A stretch of DNA of 6,232 nt from Candidatus Cloacimonadota bacterium. Its GTDB lineage: Bacteria > Cloacimonadota > Cloacimonadia > Cloacimonadales > TCS61. Within the stretch, counting starts at the first letter, position 1, and each line of letters opens with the position of its first letter. This document shows, piece by piece, positions 1 to 5,606 of this stretch. The position numbers were made by a program, and so were the translations under genes. The notes under the pieces were generated by a model that saw only the letters and a list, made by a program, of their open reading frames with translations, made no database searches and was not told the DNA's origin. The DNA is taken from NCBI GenBank assembly GCA_016931665.1, contig JAFGEH010000010.1, forward strand, positions 1 to 6,232, in the 5' to 3' direction.

Positions 1-362
1 ACGGACGTGATTACCTGGGACTGGGAGCAGGGGCAGTTGGAACCATTGGCTGGCAGCGGTATAAAAATCCTCAACTGCCACAATATCAGTTACAGACAGC
101 ATCAGGAGAAATTATACCAGATCCGGAAGTTCTTAACCGGAAACAGAAAGAGCAGGAATATGTCTTCCTTAATCTGCGGAAATGCCGGGGTCTGAACCTG
201 CAGGAGTATCAGCAGCATTTCCAAACTGCCTTCAGGGAACGATACGCCGCGCAGATTAAGCAATTTACCGATCTCGGACTCCTTATTCTGGAAAAAGAAT
301 TCTGCCGTCTGGATCCCTCCGCCTATTTCATTTCGGATAGTGTTCTGTCAGAATTTATCTGA
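1..362 (+). CDS. hemW: HemW-like radical SAM protein (oxygen-independent coproporphyrinogen III oxidase family), 3' part only
   Basis: The reading frame is open from base 3 to a TGA at 360-362 and gives 119 C-terminal residues; the start and the radical-SAM CxxxCxxC core lie outside the window. The visible part begins DYLGLGAGAVGTIGWQRYKNP, which matches the HemW-family signature 'dYlGlGaGA...r..N' that follows the SAM barrel. It continues with the family's C-terminal winged-helix-like domain: LNLRKCRGLNLQEY, then QIKQFTDLGLLILE, then RLDPSAYFISDSVL, equivalent to the usual 'LR...Gl...f', 'L...Gll' and 'RLt..G....d.i' blocks. HemW proteins are cytoplasmic and act as haem chaperones; true coproporphyrinogen dehydrogenase HemN is a relative. 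The short C-terminal region fits HemW better than HemN, but the diagnostic N-terminal residues cannot be seen. The next gene lies 51 bases downstream on the same strand and could be co-transcribed. Family is confident, exact subfamily less so. Confidence 0.82.
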   Translation, partial: GRDYLGLGAGAVGTIGWQRYKNPQLPQYQLQTASGEIIPDPEVLNRKQKEQEYVFLNLRKCRGLNLQEYQQHFQTAFRERYAAQIKQFTDLGLLILEKEFCRLDPSAYFISDSVLSEFI

Positions 363-404
363 AATATCTTTTGACTTATTATCTCTTCAGGAAAGATGGG
401 TCCT

Positions 405-408
405 GAGG
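405..408 (+). promoter_or_regulatory. Shine-Dalgarno site that decides the start of the exported protein gene
   Basis: GAGG stands 5 bases before the ATG at 414. The upstream in-frame ATG at 396 has only AGGA at 3 bases spacing and would place this GAGG inside the coding region. Starting at 414 also puts the charged-then-hydrophobic signal sequence right at the N-terminus. Confidence 0.6.
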
Positions 409-413
409 TAATT

Positions 414-1661
414 ATGAAAATCAGTATGTTAATTATCCTGATCCTGCTGGCAGGTATGATCAACTGTGAAATTCTCATTCCTATGGATATAGTGCAGACC
501 AATCACCTGAAAGCCTACGGAATTGCCTTCACGGCCTTGCAAAAACAATTTACGGTTAGATGGTTATTGAATTACCGGGGTGGCTCCTGGCTGATTCCAG
601 ATTCTTATGAGATTGAAGGCCTCTGTCATATCAGAGGTGTTATCTATGAACAGGTTTCCGGTGGTGAAGTGGCAGCCATACTGGCAGAAATCGAAGAATC
701 CAATATGGATGCCATTATCCTGGAAAAAGAGCCCAGAATAGCCGTCTATGTTCCACCTAACCATCTGCCCTGGGATGATGCCGTCACCCTGGCACTGACC
801 TATGCGGAAATTGAATATGAGACCCTGTGGGACCCGGAAGTCCTGACCGGCAAACTGGATGATTATGACTGGCTGCACCTGCATCATGAGGACTTCACCG
901 GCCAGTACGGAAAATTCTACAGCAGTTTCCGCAATACACCCTGGTATCAGGAAGAAGTCAGGATCAATGAAGAAATGGCAGCCCGATTGGGATATAATAA
1001 GGTTTGGCAGCTTAAACATGCGGTGGTGGAGAAGATCTATGAATATGTGAGGAACGGGGGGTTTCTGTTTGCCATGTGTGCGGCTACGGATACTTTTGAT
1101 ATCGCTCTGGCAGCAGCCGGAATTGATATTTGTGATGCTGTTTTTGATGGAGACGGCTTCGATCCGGACCTGAACCGGAAACTGGATTTTTCCCGCACCC
1201 TGGCCTTCACTGACTTTGTATTAATAACAAATCCTTACCAGTATGAATTTTCCGGCATCGACGCCAGTGATTACGCTCAACTGCGGGGACCGGAAGCAGA
1301 TTATTTCGCCCTCTTTGATTTCTCTGCCAAATATGATCCCGTTCCCACCATGCTTACCCAGTGCCATACCAGTGTGATCAACGGGTTTCTGGGACAGACC
1401 ACTTCCTTTCATAAAAGATTTGTGAAAAAGAGTGTGATCATTCTGGGGGAATCACCCGGAATGGAGGAAGTCAAATATCTGCATGGCAATTTCGGGAAGG
1501 GAACATTTACCTTTTATGGCGGACATGACCCGGAAGACTATCAGCACCGGATAGGAGACCCGGAAACTGTGCTGGACCTGCATAAAAATTCACCGGGATA
1601 CAGGCTGATATTGAACAATATCCTGTTTCCGGCTGCCGAGAAGAAGAAATTGAAAACCTGA
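414..1661 (+). CDS. Exported conserved protein of the family often labelled 'asparagine synthetase B' (function unknown)
   Basis: 415 residues from the ATG at 414. An in-frame ATG at 396 would add six residues, but the SD site favours 414. Residues 1-18 (K2, then a hydrophobic ISMLIILILLAGMI stretch) look like a Sec signal peptide. C18 is preceded by MIN, which is not a proper lipobox. The mature part starts near EILIPMD and has blocks I recall as strongly conserved in the family: WLLNYRGGSWLIP (50-62), DYDWLHLHHEDFTGQYGKFY (150-169), GGFLFAMCAATDTFDIALA (215-233), DPVPTMLTQ (308-316), FYGGHDPEDYQH (368-379) and SPGYRLILNNILFPAA (393-408). The family name in databases is 'asparagine synthetase B', yet no N-terminal catalytic Cys2 of an Ntn glutaminase and no ATP-pyrophosphatase SGGxDS loop is present, so that name looks wrong. 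GGFLFAMC followed by a late GGHDPE resembles class I glutamine-amidotransferase-like or ThuA-like folds (inference). Reaction and substrate are unknown. No partner gene is adjacent: it is transcribed towards the phosphate operon. Confidence 0.85.
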   Translation: MKISMLIILILLAGMINCEILIPMDIVQTNHLKAYGIAFTALQKQFTVRWLLNYRGGSWLIPDSYEIEGLCHIRGVIYEQVSGGEVAAILAEIEESNMDAIILEKEPRIAVYVPPNHLPWDDAVTLALTYAEIEYETLWDPEVLTGKLDDYDWLHLHHEDFTGQYGKFYSSFRNTPWYQEEVRINEEMAARLGYNKVWQLKHAVVEKIYEYVRNGGFLFAMCAATDTFDIALAAAGIDICDAVFDGDGFDPDLNRKLDFSRTLAFTDFVLITNPYQYEFSGIDASDYAQLRGPEADYFALFDFSAKYDPVPTMLTQCHTSVINGFLGQTTSFHKRFVKKSVIILGESPGMEEVKYLHGNFGKGTFTFYGGHDPEDYQHRIGDPETVLDLHKNSPGYRLILNNILFPAAEKKKLKT

Positions 1662-1819
1662 TCCTGTTTTATCCAGTTTTTCCTGAGCGGTGAGATCCAT
1701 TGTTAAAAAAATTAAAATTACAATTTATATTATGTATATTTGTTCACCATCACCAATTCTTTACGAAATTAACTGATTTGTGGAAGCACATTTTCCTCTC
1801 TGGATGCTGATACATTTGA

Positions 1820-2872
1820 CTATTTAATGTACACATTCTGCATGAATACATTCTGCATGAAAAACAGCATCATGTAGGCCAGTAAACCGGCTGCAACAGG
1901 TGTGGAGATCCATCCTATGGCTATTTTGCCTAAAATCCTGAAATTAACATTCCTCCCGCCTTTGGCTATACTGATTCCAATAACCGCACCTACTACAGCC
2001 TGAGAACTGGAAACCGGAACTAAGGGGAAGGACGGCAGGTGAAGAGAAATAAGAAGATCCTTCAGCTCCTGTGAAGCAAAAACAAATAGAACCAGAGAGC
2101 TGGCCAGAACCACAATAAAAGCAGTTATCGGGGAAAGCCTGAAAATATTGGTACCAACTGTTAGCATTACTTTCTTGGAAAAGGTAATTACTCCTGCGGA
2201 GATTGCTATCCCGCCCAGCAGGAATAATTGCTGAATAGAAGATAACTGAATTAAATTAAGAACGGTAAGCTCACTGAATGGGGAAGAATTGATAAAAACC
2301 CCCATCACATTGCCGATATTGTTAGCCCCCAGACTGTAGGCACCAAATGACCCTACCAGTAGTAATCCCCAACGGTTCAGAGAATCCAGGCGGAAAAGAT
2401 GAATTCTGCTGTTATCGATAATTTTTTTTATAAAATGAAACAACAGAAATGCAAAAGCAGCAGATAGAATAGGGGAGAATATCCAAGTACCGACAATTGA
2501 TCTTAAAGTAGTATATCCGATTGGAGTATGAGAAAAAAGATTCCAGCCGATTATAGCGCCTACGATCGCCTGGGAAGTACTGACGGGCAAACCGGTCTTA
2601 GTCATCCACAGAATGGTAATTGCTGAAGCCAGAGCTACCGTGAAGGCACCTGCCAGTGCATTTATCGTCCCCAGCTGGCCTAAAGTATGAGATGTTCCCG
2701 AGCCGCTGATAATAGCACCCAGTATGACAAAAATGGAACATAAAAACGCAGCCGTACGAAAACGGATCATCTTAGTGGCAACGGCGGTCCCGAAAATATT
2801 GGCGGCATCATTGGCTCCCAACGACCAGCCTAAAAACAGGCCACTGGATAAGAATAGCAGGATTGTGATCAT
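1820..2872 (-). CDS. pit: PiT-family inorganic phosphate transporter (PHO4 family permease)
   Basis: 350 residues, an integral inner-membrane carrier importing phosphate (in bacterial PiT proteins as a metal-phosphate complex with H+ or Na+). The inverted-repeat architecture of the family is plain. GANDAANIFGTAV (19-31) pairs with GANNIGNVMGVF (182-193), LPVSTSQAIVGAIIG (95-109) pairs with PVSSSQAVVGAVIG (286-299), and GTWIFSPI (128-135) pairs with GWISTPVA (320-327). Hydrophobic helices fill the rest, with a basic cytoplasmic-type loop around 149-168. It is shorter than E. coli PitA (about 500 residues) because the central loop is small, as in many other bacterial and archaeal PiT proteins. 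The start ATG (2872-2870) is preceded by GGTGG at 5 bases. It is the last gene of the minus-strand operon, 12 bases after the PhoU-like gene, the classic DUF47-pit pairing. The C-terminus carries a duplicated VFMQN unit. The cation used cannot be told from sequence. Confidence 0.95.
   Translation of the reverse strand: MITILLFLSSGLFLGWSLGANDAANIFGTAVATKMIRFRTAAFLCSIFVILGAIISGSGTSHTLGQLGTINALAGAFTVALASAITILWMTKTGLPVSTSQAIVGAIIGWNLFSHTPIGYTTLRSIVGTWIFSPILSAAFAFLLFHFIKKIIDNSRIHLFRLDSLNRWGLLLVGSFGAYSLGANNIGNVMGVFINSSPFSELTVLNLIQLSSIQQLFLLGGIAISAGVITFSKKVMLTVGTNIFRLSPITAFIVVLASSLVLFVFASQELKDLLISLHLPSFPLVPVSSSQAVVGAVIGISIAKGGRNVNFRILGKIAIGWISTPVAAGLLAYMMLFFMQNVFMQNVYIK
1833..1861. repeat. Two-copy 15-base tandem repeat at the 3' end of the PiT gene
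   Basis: ACATTCTGCATGAA occurs at 1833-1846 and again at 1848-1861, a period of 15 bases (5 codons). On the coding strand it makes FMQNV-FMQNV just before the terminal YIK. It keeps the frame and adds five residues after the last membrane helix. It looks like a simple slippage duplication. Confidence 0.85.
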
Positions 2873-2884
2873 TTACACCACCGG

Positions 2885-3541
2885 TCAGATTCTTCTTTTA
2901 ATGGCATATACTGCCATCCTTTCCGCAACTGATTCAGCTTCATCGGACAGCATGGCAATTTGCTCGGCAAAATGACGCATGTGGACTTTGCGGCTGAATT
3001 GAGGTACATCAATACATTGAAAGATCTTGCGCTTGAGGGAGACCTCAAGTTGATCGGCTTCATGTTCATAAAAATGGACCTTGTTTACGAAGTTATTTAC
3101 CAGATTTATCTGGGTAAAAAATGCCCTTGCACCATTTACCAGGGCATCCACCGCTTTCTGAGATAATTCGGCCAGGTCATGAAAATCCTGTCTGAGATAA
3201 TCAGGGATCTGAGGTTGTTCTATCGAGAACTGCTGAAGTACCCTGTCCGCCACATCCACCACATCATCCATCGTTTCCAGTAAACCCAGAACATCACCTC
3301 TGGATTCAGGTATCAGCATATAGGTATATAGCTTGTACTTGATGTCCCGGCGGTAGTTGTCCGCTTCCGATTCCAGTTTACTGGTATCCATCCGGTACTT
3401 CTCGAAACGTTCCGGCTGATCTTTCAAATAGGCCTTGATACCTTCTAAAAAAAGTAAAGATGATGTCTCAACCCGGTCAAGAAAGCTATCAATTGATACC
3501 TGCAACTCCTTGCTCTTGTTTGTAAATAACTTAATCACCAT
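2885..3541 (-). CDS. PhoU-like DUF47 protein, partner of the PiT permease
   Basis: 218 residues, the usual length of DUF47 (TIGR00153-type) proteins, which are PhoU-like all-helical bundles in the cytoplasm. The helices carry acidic metal-cluster-type motifs: ESEADNYRRDI (57-67), LLETMDDVVDVADR (87-100), YEHEADQLE (158-166) and LSDEAESVAERM (198-209), spaced as the two PhoU half-repeats. There is no signal peptide or membrane segment. Genes of this family sit directly next to pit in many bacteria and are thought to modulate PiT activity; here the PiT gene follows 12 bases downstream. The ATG at 3541-3539 overlaps the end of the ppx-like gene by 11 bases. The SD (GGAGG at 3548-3544) lies only 2 bases from this ATG and 5 bases from the GTG at 3538, so the real start may be that GTG, one residue shorter. 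Translation is probably coupled to the upstream gene. A link to PstSCAB as true PhoU is unlikely, as no pst genes are seen. Confidence 0.92.
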   Translation of the reverse strand: MVIKLFTNKSKELQVSIDSFLDRVETSSLLFLEGIKAYLKDQPERFEKYRMDTSKLESEADNYRRDIKYKLYTYMLIPESRGDVLGLLETMDDVVDVADRVLQQFSIEQPQIPDYLRQDFHDLAELSQKAVDALVNGARAFFTQINLVNNFVNKVHFYEHEADQLEVSLKRKIFQCIDVPQFSRKVHMRHFAEQIAMLSDEAESVAERMAVYAIKRRI

Positions 3542-4472
3542 ATCCTCCAGCTGTAACTGACTGACTCAAATATCTGTCTATCATCAATCCATGCCGCAAT
3601 CCGCGGTCGCTTATCGTAAATTTATCCTTTCCATATAGATCCATGATTATTTTCACTATTCCTGTTCCTGCCAGGATAATATCAGCACGCTTGGCTTGCA
3701 ACCCGGTTATTTCCCTTCTCTCAGCAATAGTAAGAGAGCGGTATAAATCCATTTGACGCAATAATTCCTGCCTGGTCATTATAGAACCCTGTACAATCTC
3801 TGGATCATAAACAGCGAGTTTGTGCATCACCGAAGCCATGGTAGTTACCGTGCCTCCAACGCCAACTAGGTAATCGATCTTTTCCCCCAGATCATGTTCC
3901 CGAAAAAAGTCGCTTATAAAATACAGCATAGCATCCAGTTCTGCCTGTGTAACGGGATCGGAGACCAAAAACTCCTCAGTGGGATGTACTGCCCCGATAT
4001 TCAGGCTGAATCTCTGCTGTAATTGCCGGCCTTCACCCAGAATAAATTCGGTACTGCCGCCACCGGTATCGAAAACCAGAACCTTACCACTGCCATCGCC
4101 CAGAGTTGACTGCACAGCCAGATAGGATAGCCTTGCCTCTTCTCTGCCATCTATCACTTCGATTTCTATTCCAGTCTCAAGTTTTACTCTCTCGATGAAA
4201 TCAGCTGCATTACCTGCTGCCCTCAGGCACATGGTCCCTACAGCAGTAATTGCCTTAGCATCGTTTTCCAGGGCGGTATTCCGGAAATTTTTCAATGCCT
4301 GGAGATTTCTGGTTATTGCTTCTTCCGAGATTACCCCAGTTTTCTGTAAACCTTCACCCAGCCGGGTAATATTATTCTTATCCTGGATTACCTGGAGATT
4401 TTTTCCCGCAATTTCGGCCAGATAAAATTTAATTGAGTTAGTTCCTATATCTAGAATAACATATCTGGGCAT
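3531..4472 (-). CDS. Ppx/GppA-family phosphatase (exopolyphosphatase or guanosine pentaphosphatase)
   Basis: 313 residues from the ATG at 4472. An adjacent in-frame ATG at 4475 adds one Met, but the GAGG at 4481-4478 stands 5 bases from the 4472 start and only 2 from the other. The protein is a cytoplasmic actin-like ASKHA phosphatase with every family motif (numbering from 4475): DIGTNSIKFYLAEI (9-22, phosphate loop 1), IDGREEARLSY (108-118, holding the equivalent of the catalytic glutamate), VFDTGGGSTEFILG (134-147, phosphate loop 2), VGVGGTVTTMA (204-214), RADIILAGTGIV (263-274) and SDRGLRHGL (289-297). Its length matches the short two-domain form without the C-terminal HD-like domain of E. 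coli Ppx (513 residues). The family removes terminal phosphate from polyphosphate or converts pppGpp to ppGpp; sequence alone does not decide. Neighbouring CYTH, PhoU-like and PiT genes favour a polyphosphate/phosphate role. It overlaps the CYTH gene by 1 base and the PhoU-like gene by 11, so translational coupling is likely. Confidence 0.93.
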   Translation of the reverse strand: MPRYVILDIGTNSIKFYLAEIAGKNLQVIQDKNNITRLGEGLQKTGVISEEAITRNLQALKNFRNTALENDAKAITAVGTMCLRAAGNAADFIERVKLETGIEIEVIDGREEARLSYLAVQSTLGDGSGKVLVFDTGGGSTEFILGEGRQLQQRFSLNIGAVHPTEEFLVSDPVTQAELDAMLYFISDFFREHDLGEKIDYLVGVGGTVTTMASVMHKLAVYDPEIVQGSIMTRQELLRQMDLYRSLTIAERREITGLQAKRADIILAGTGIVKIIMDLYGKDKFTISDRGLRHGLMIDRYLSQSVTAGGYGD

Positions 4473-5071
4473 CATGACCTCATATCGTAGGGGATATTCA
4501 ATAACCTTTTTATAGCTTTGATATAATTTGTATTTTCGTATTTTCTCAATCCGAGCCTGTTAATGATATCGATAACCTTGTCAGGATCGGCATGTTCAAC
4601 CGCTATGGTCCGCAAGGGAGTAGAATTAAAACTTACATCAGCTATTTCCACAATGACTTCATTAATCAGATATCCATGCCTGGTTTTGTTCACTTCCACG
4701 GTCCGCAGATCCGTATTTTCAATTATCAGCTTGTTGAGATATTCCTGATAGCTGTATTCATCTTTATCCAGATAGGGTATCGGTATACCCCAGGCCTTAT
4801 AGACCAGAGCCAGCTCATTGATGTGGATCGGAAACCCGGCCTTCATAACAACAGTCCATTTCTCCAGACCGTCCTGGCTGATCCGTAAAGGGGTTTTGAT
4901 ATCCATAAGTTCATCCCTGATCTTGGTGTTGTCATTGCTGTGAATTGATATAATATAAAGTTCGGTACTTTCTCTCGTCGAGGTAATATCATACTGCCTG
5001 ATCTGGGCTTCCTCGTCAGGAAATTGGCTTCCGAAAGCTCTCCATTCCCAGCGGGGGCCGATCTTATTCAT
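4472..5071 (-). CDS. CYTH (triphosphate tunnel)-like domain protein
   Basis: 199 residues, probably cytoplasmic, without a signal peptide or membrane helix. The order of charged beta-strand motifs fits the CYTH fold: WEWRAFG (8-14), RDELMDIKTPLR (52-63), EKWTVVMKAGF (70-80), TVEVNKTRHGYLI (124-136), NEVIVEIADV (137-146), RTIAVEHADPDKV (154-166) and GLRKYENTNYIKAIKRL (174-190). The family binds triphosphate-type substrates in a beta-barrel tunnel; members include thiamine triphosphatase, class IV adenylate cyclase, inorganic triphosphatase and, in yeast, the Vtc4 polyphosphate polymerase. The N-terminal ExExK signature is not intact: only E9 and R11 of EWR remain, so metal binding or specificity may differ. 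No CHAD domain is fused. The start ATG (5071) has GGAAG at 6 bases. It follows the ArsR-type gene by 23 bases and overlaps the ppx-like gene by 1 base, which suggests a phosphate or polyphosphate function (inference). Domain call rather sure, enzymatic activity unknown. Confidence 0.8.
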   Translation of the reverse strand: MNKIGPRWEWRAFGSQFPDEEAQIRQYDITSTRESTELYIISIHSNDNTKIRDELMDIKTPLRISQDGLEKWTVVMKAGFPIHINELALVYKAWGIPIPYLDKDEYSYQEYLNKLIIENTDLRTVEVNKTRHGYLINEVIVEIADVSFNSTPLRTIAVEHADPDKVIDIINRLGLRKYENTNYIKAIKRLLNIPYDMRS

Positions 5072-5094
5072 TTAATTCTTCCTTTTCTCTTTAT

Positions 5095-5436
5095 TCATGG
5101 TTTCGATTTTTTTTTTGCTTCGGCGATCTTCTCCCAGTTCCCTTCCCATTTGTTGTACAAAATATCAGTTCCCAGTTCCAGTATCTGTTTCAGTTTCGCT
5201 TCCTTTATCTGGTAATGAATTGTGCGCCAATTCTGGTTTTTGCTTATGAACCCCCCATCATAAAGGATTTTAAGGTGGGCGGAGAGAGTGTTCTGGGCAA
5301 GACCAATACGCTTGGCTAATTCTGTAACTGATAGTGATTCCTGCTCCATCATGGTATAAATTATTTTTATCCTGATCTCGTTTGAGATGATGTTGAAGAG
5401 TTTAGATAATTTCTTGATTACGAATTCATCTATCAT
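5095..5436 (-). CDS. ArsR-type winged-helix transcriptional regulator
   Basis: 113 residues from the ATG at 5436. An in-frame ATG at 5442 lies immediately against the SD (GGAGGT, 0 bases), whereas 5436 has the normal 6 bases, so 5436 is preferred. The fold is the ArsR type: KLFNIISNEIRIKIIYTMME, then the helix-turn-helix LSVTELAKRIGLAQNTLSAHLKILYDGGFI, then a beta-wing SKNQNWRTIHYQI and a C-terminal helix. ArsR proteins are dimeric DNA-binding repressors. The position of the ELCVCDL metal site in ArsR/SmtB proteins reads ESLSVTEL here, and the protein has no cysteine at all, so thiol-based metal sensing is excluded; another ligand or none is possible. It is the first gene of the minus-strand phosphate block, 23 bases before the CYTH gene, and probably autoregulates it through the inverted repeat upstream. 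The 3' end contains a run of ten A (5107-5116) encoding KKK near the C-terminus. Confidence 0.9.
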   Translation of the reverse strand: MIDEFVIKKLSKLFNIISNEIRIKIIYTMMEQESLSVTELAKRIGLAQNTLSAHLKILYDGGFISKNQNWRTIHYQIKEAKLKQILELGTDILYNKWEGNWEKIAEAKKKSKP

Positions 5437-5442
5437 ATCCAT

Positions 5443-5448
5443 ACCTCC
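5443..5448 (-). promoter_or_regulatory. Shine-Dalgarno site that decides the ArsR start
   Basis: The minus strand reads GGAGGT here, a near-perfect SD. It abuts the ATG at 5442 with no spacer but stands 6 bases from the ATG at 5436, which is therefore the likelier initiation codon. Confidence 0.6.
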
Positions 5449-5473
5449 ATCATATTACATACGTCTTAAATGA

Positions 5474-5488
5474 TGACATTATGTGTCA
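5474..5488. promoter_or_regulatory. Candidate operator: perfect inverted repeat TGACA-N5-TGTCA
   Basis: TGACATTATGTGTCA is a perfect 5+5 palindrome with a 5-base centre, located 37 bases upstream of the ArsR-type gene in the divergent spacer. Winged-helix dimers of this class bind such short inverted repeats. On the minus strand it overlaps both a consensus-like TTGACA (5489-5484) and CATAAT (5483-5478), so a bound protein would cover the promoter. A second, imperfect repeat, ACATA-N-GTC (5457-5465) with GAC-NN-TATGT (5475-5484), overlaps it. Binding by the neighbouring regulator is inference. Confidence 0.45.
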
Positions 5489-5507
5489 AGCATTTTCTGT
5501 CTGTGAC
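5478..5507 (-). promoter_or_regulatory. Possible promoter of the arsR-CYTH-ppx-phoU-pit operon
   Basis: The minus strand shows GTCACA (5507-5502, 4 of 6 to the -35 consensus), an 18-base spacer and CATAAT (5483-5478, 5 of 6 to the -10 consensus). The alternative -35, TTGACA at 5489-5484, is a perfect match but has no good -10 at 15-19 bases. Either way the promoter elements overlap the palindrome. Prediction from consensus matches only. Confidence 0.3.
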
Positions 5508-5522
5508 GGAGCTTTCTAAACC

Positions 5523-5536
5523 CTTTGATTTCAAAG
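5523..5536. repeat. Perfect inverted repeat CTTTGA-TT-TCAAAG in the divergent spacer
   Basis: A 6+6 palindrome with a 2-base centre, between the two divergent genes and about 70 bases before the S1 gene start. It is AT-rich with a loop too small for a stable RNA hairpin, so if functional it would be a protein-binding site. It differs from the TGACA repeat, and no second copy was noticed in the window. Confidence 0.4.
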
Positions 5537-5606
5537 AAAATTAAACTGGACAAACAAAGGCTCTATTGATTTTTGGCATTTAAAATTCCTTAACTGGGAG
5601 AGATTG

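Noticed and set aside
7..195. Short plus-strand open frame at the left edge
   Set aside because: It lies in another frame of the HemW-like gene, whose own frame (stop at 360-362) gives a convincing family match.
564..1019. Minus-strand open frame of 151 codons
   Set aside because: Antisense shadow inside the well-conserved exported protein gene; no recognisable domain and no SD-led operon context.
1662..1819. Convergent spacer searched for a bidirectional terminator
   Set aside because: Only weak AT-rich repeats such as AAATT-AC-AATTT at 1715-1726 and a T/A-rich stretch are seen; no GC-rich stem followed by a T run in either direction, so no terminator is called.
2724..3166. Plus-strand open frames across the PiT/PhoU-like junction
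   Set aside because: Antisense shadows of two confident family members; their translations are low-complexity and unlike known domains.
4592..4888. Plus-strand open frame of 98 codons
   Set aside because: Antisense to the CYTH gene; no RBS or domain, and the minus strand carries clear family motifs.
5581..5586. TAAAAT as a -10 box for the S1-like gene
   Set aside because: It matches 5 of 6 but has no -35-like hexamer at 16-18 bases and sits only about 20 bases before the start codon, so no promoter is claimed.
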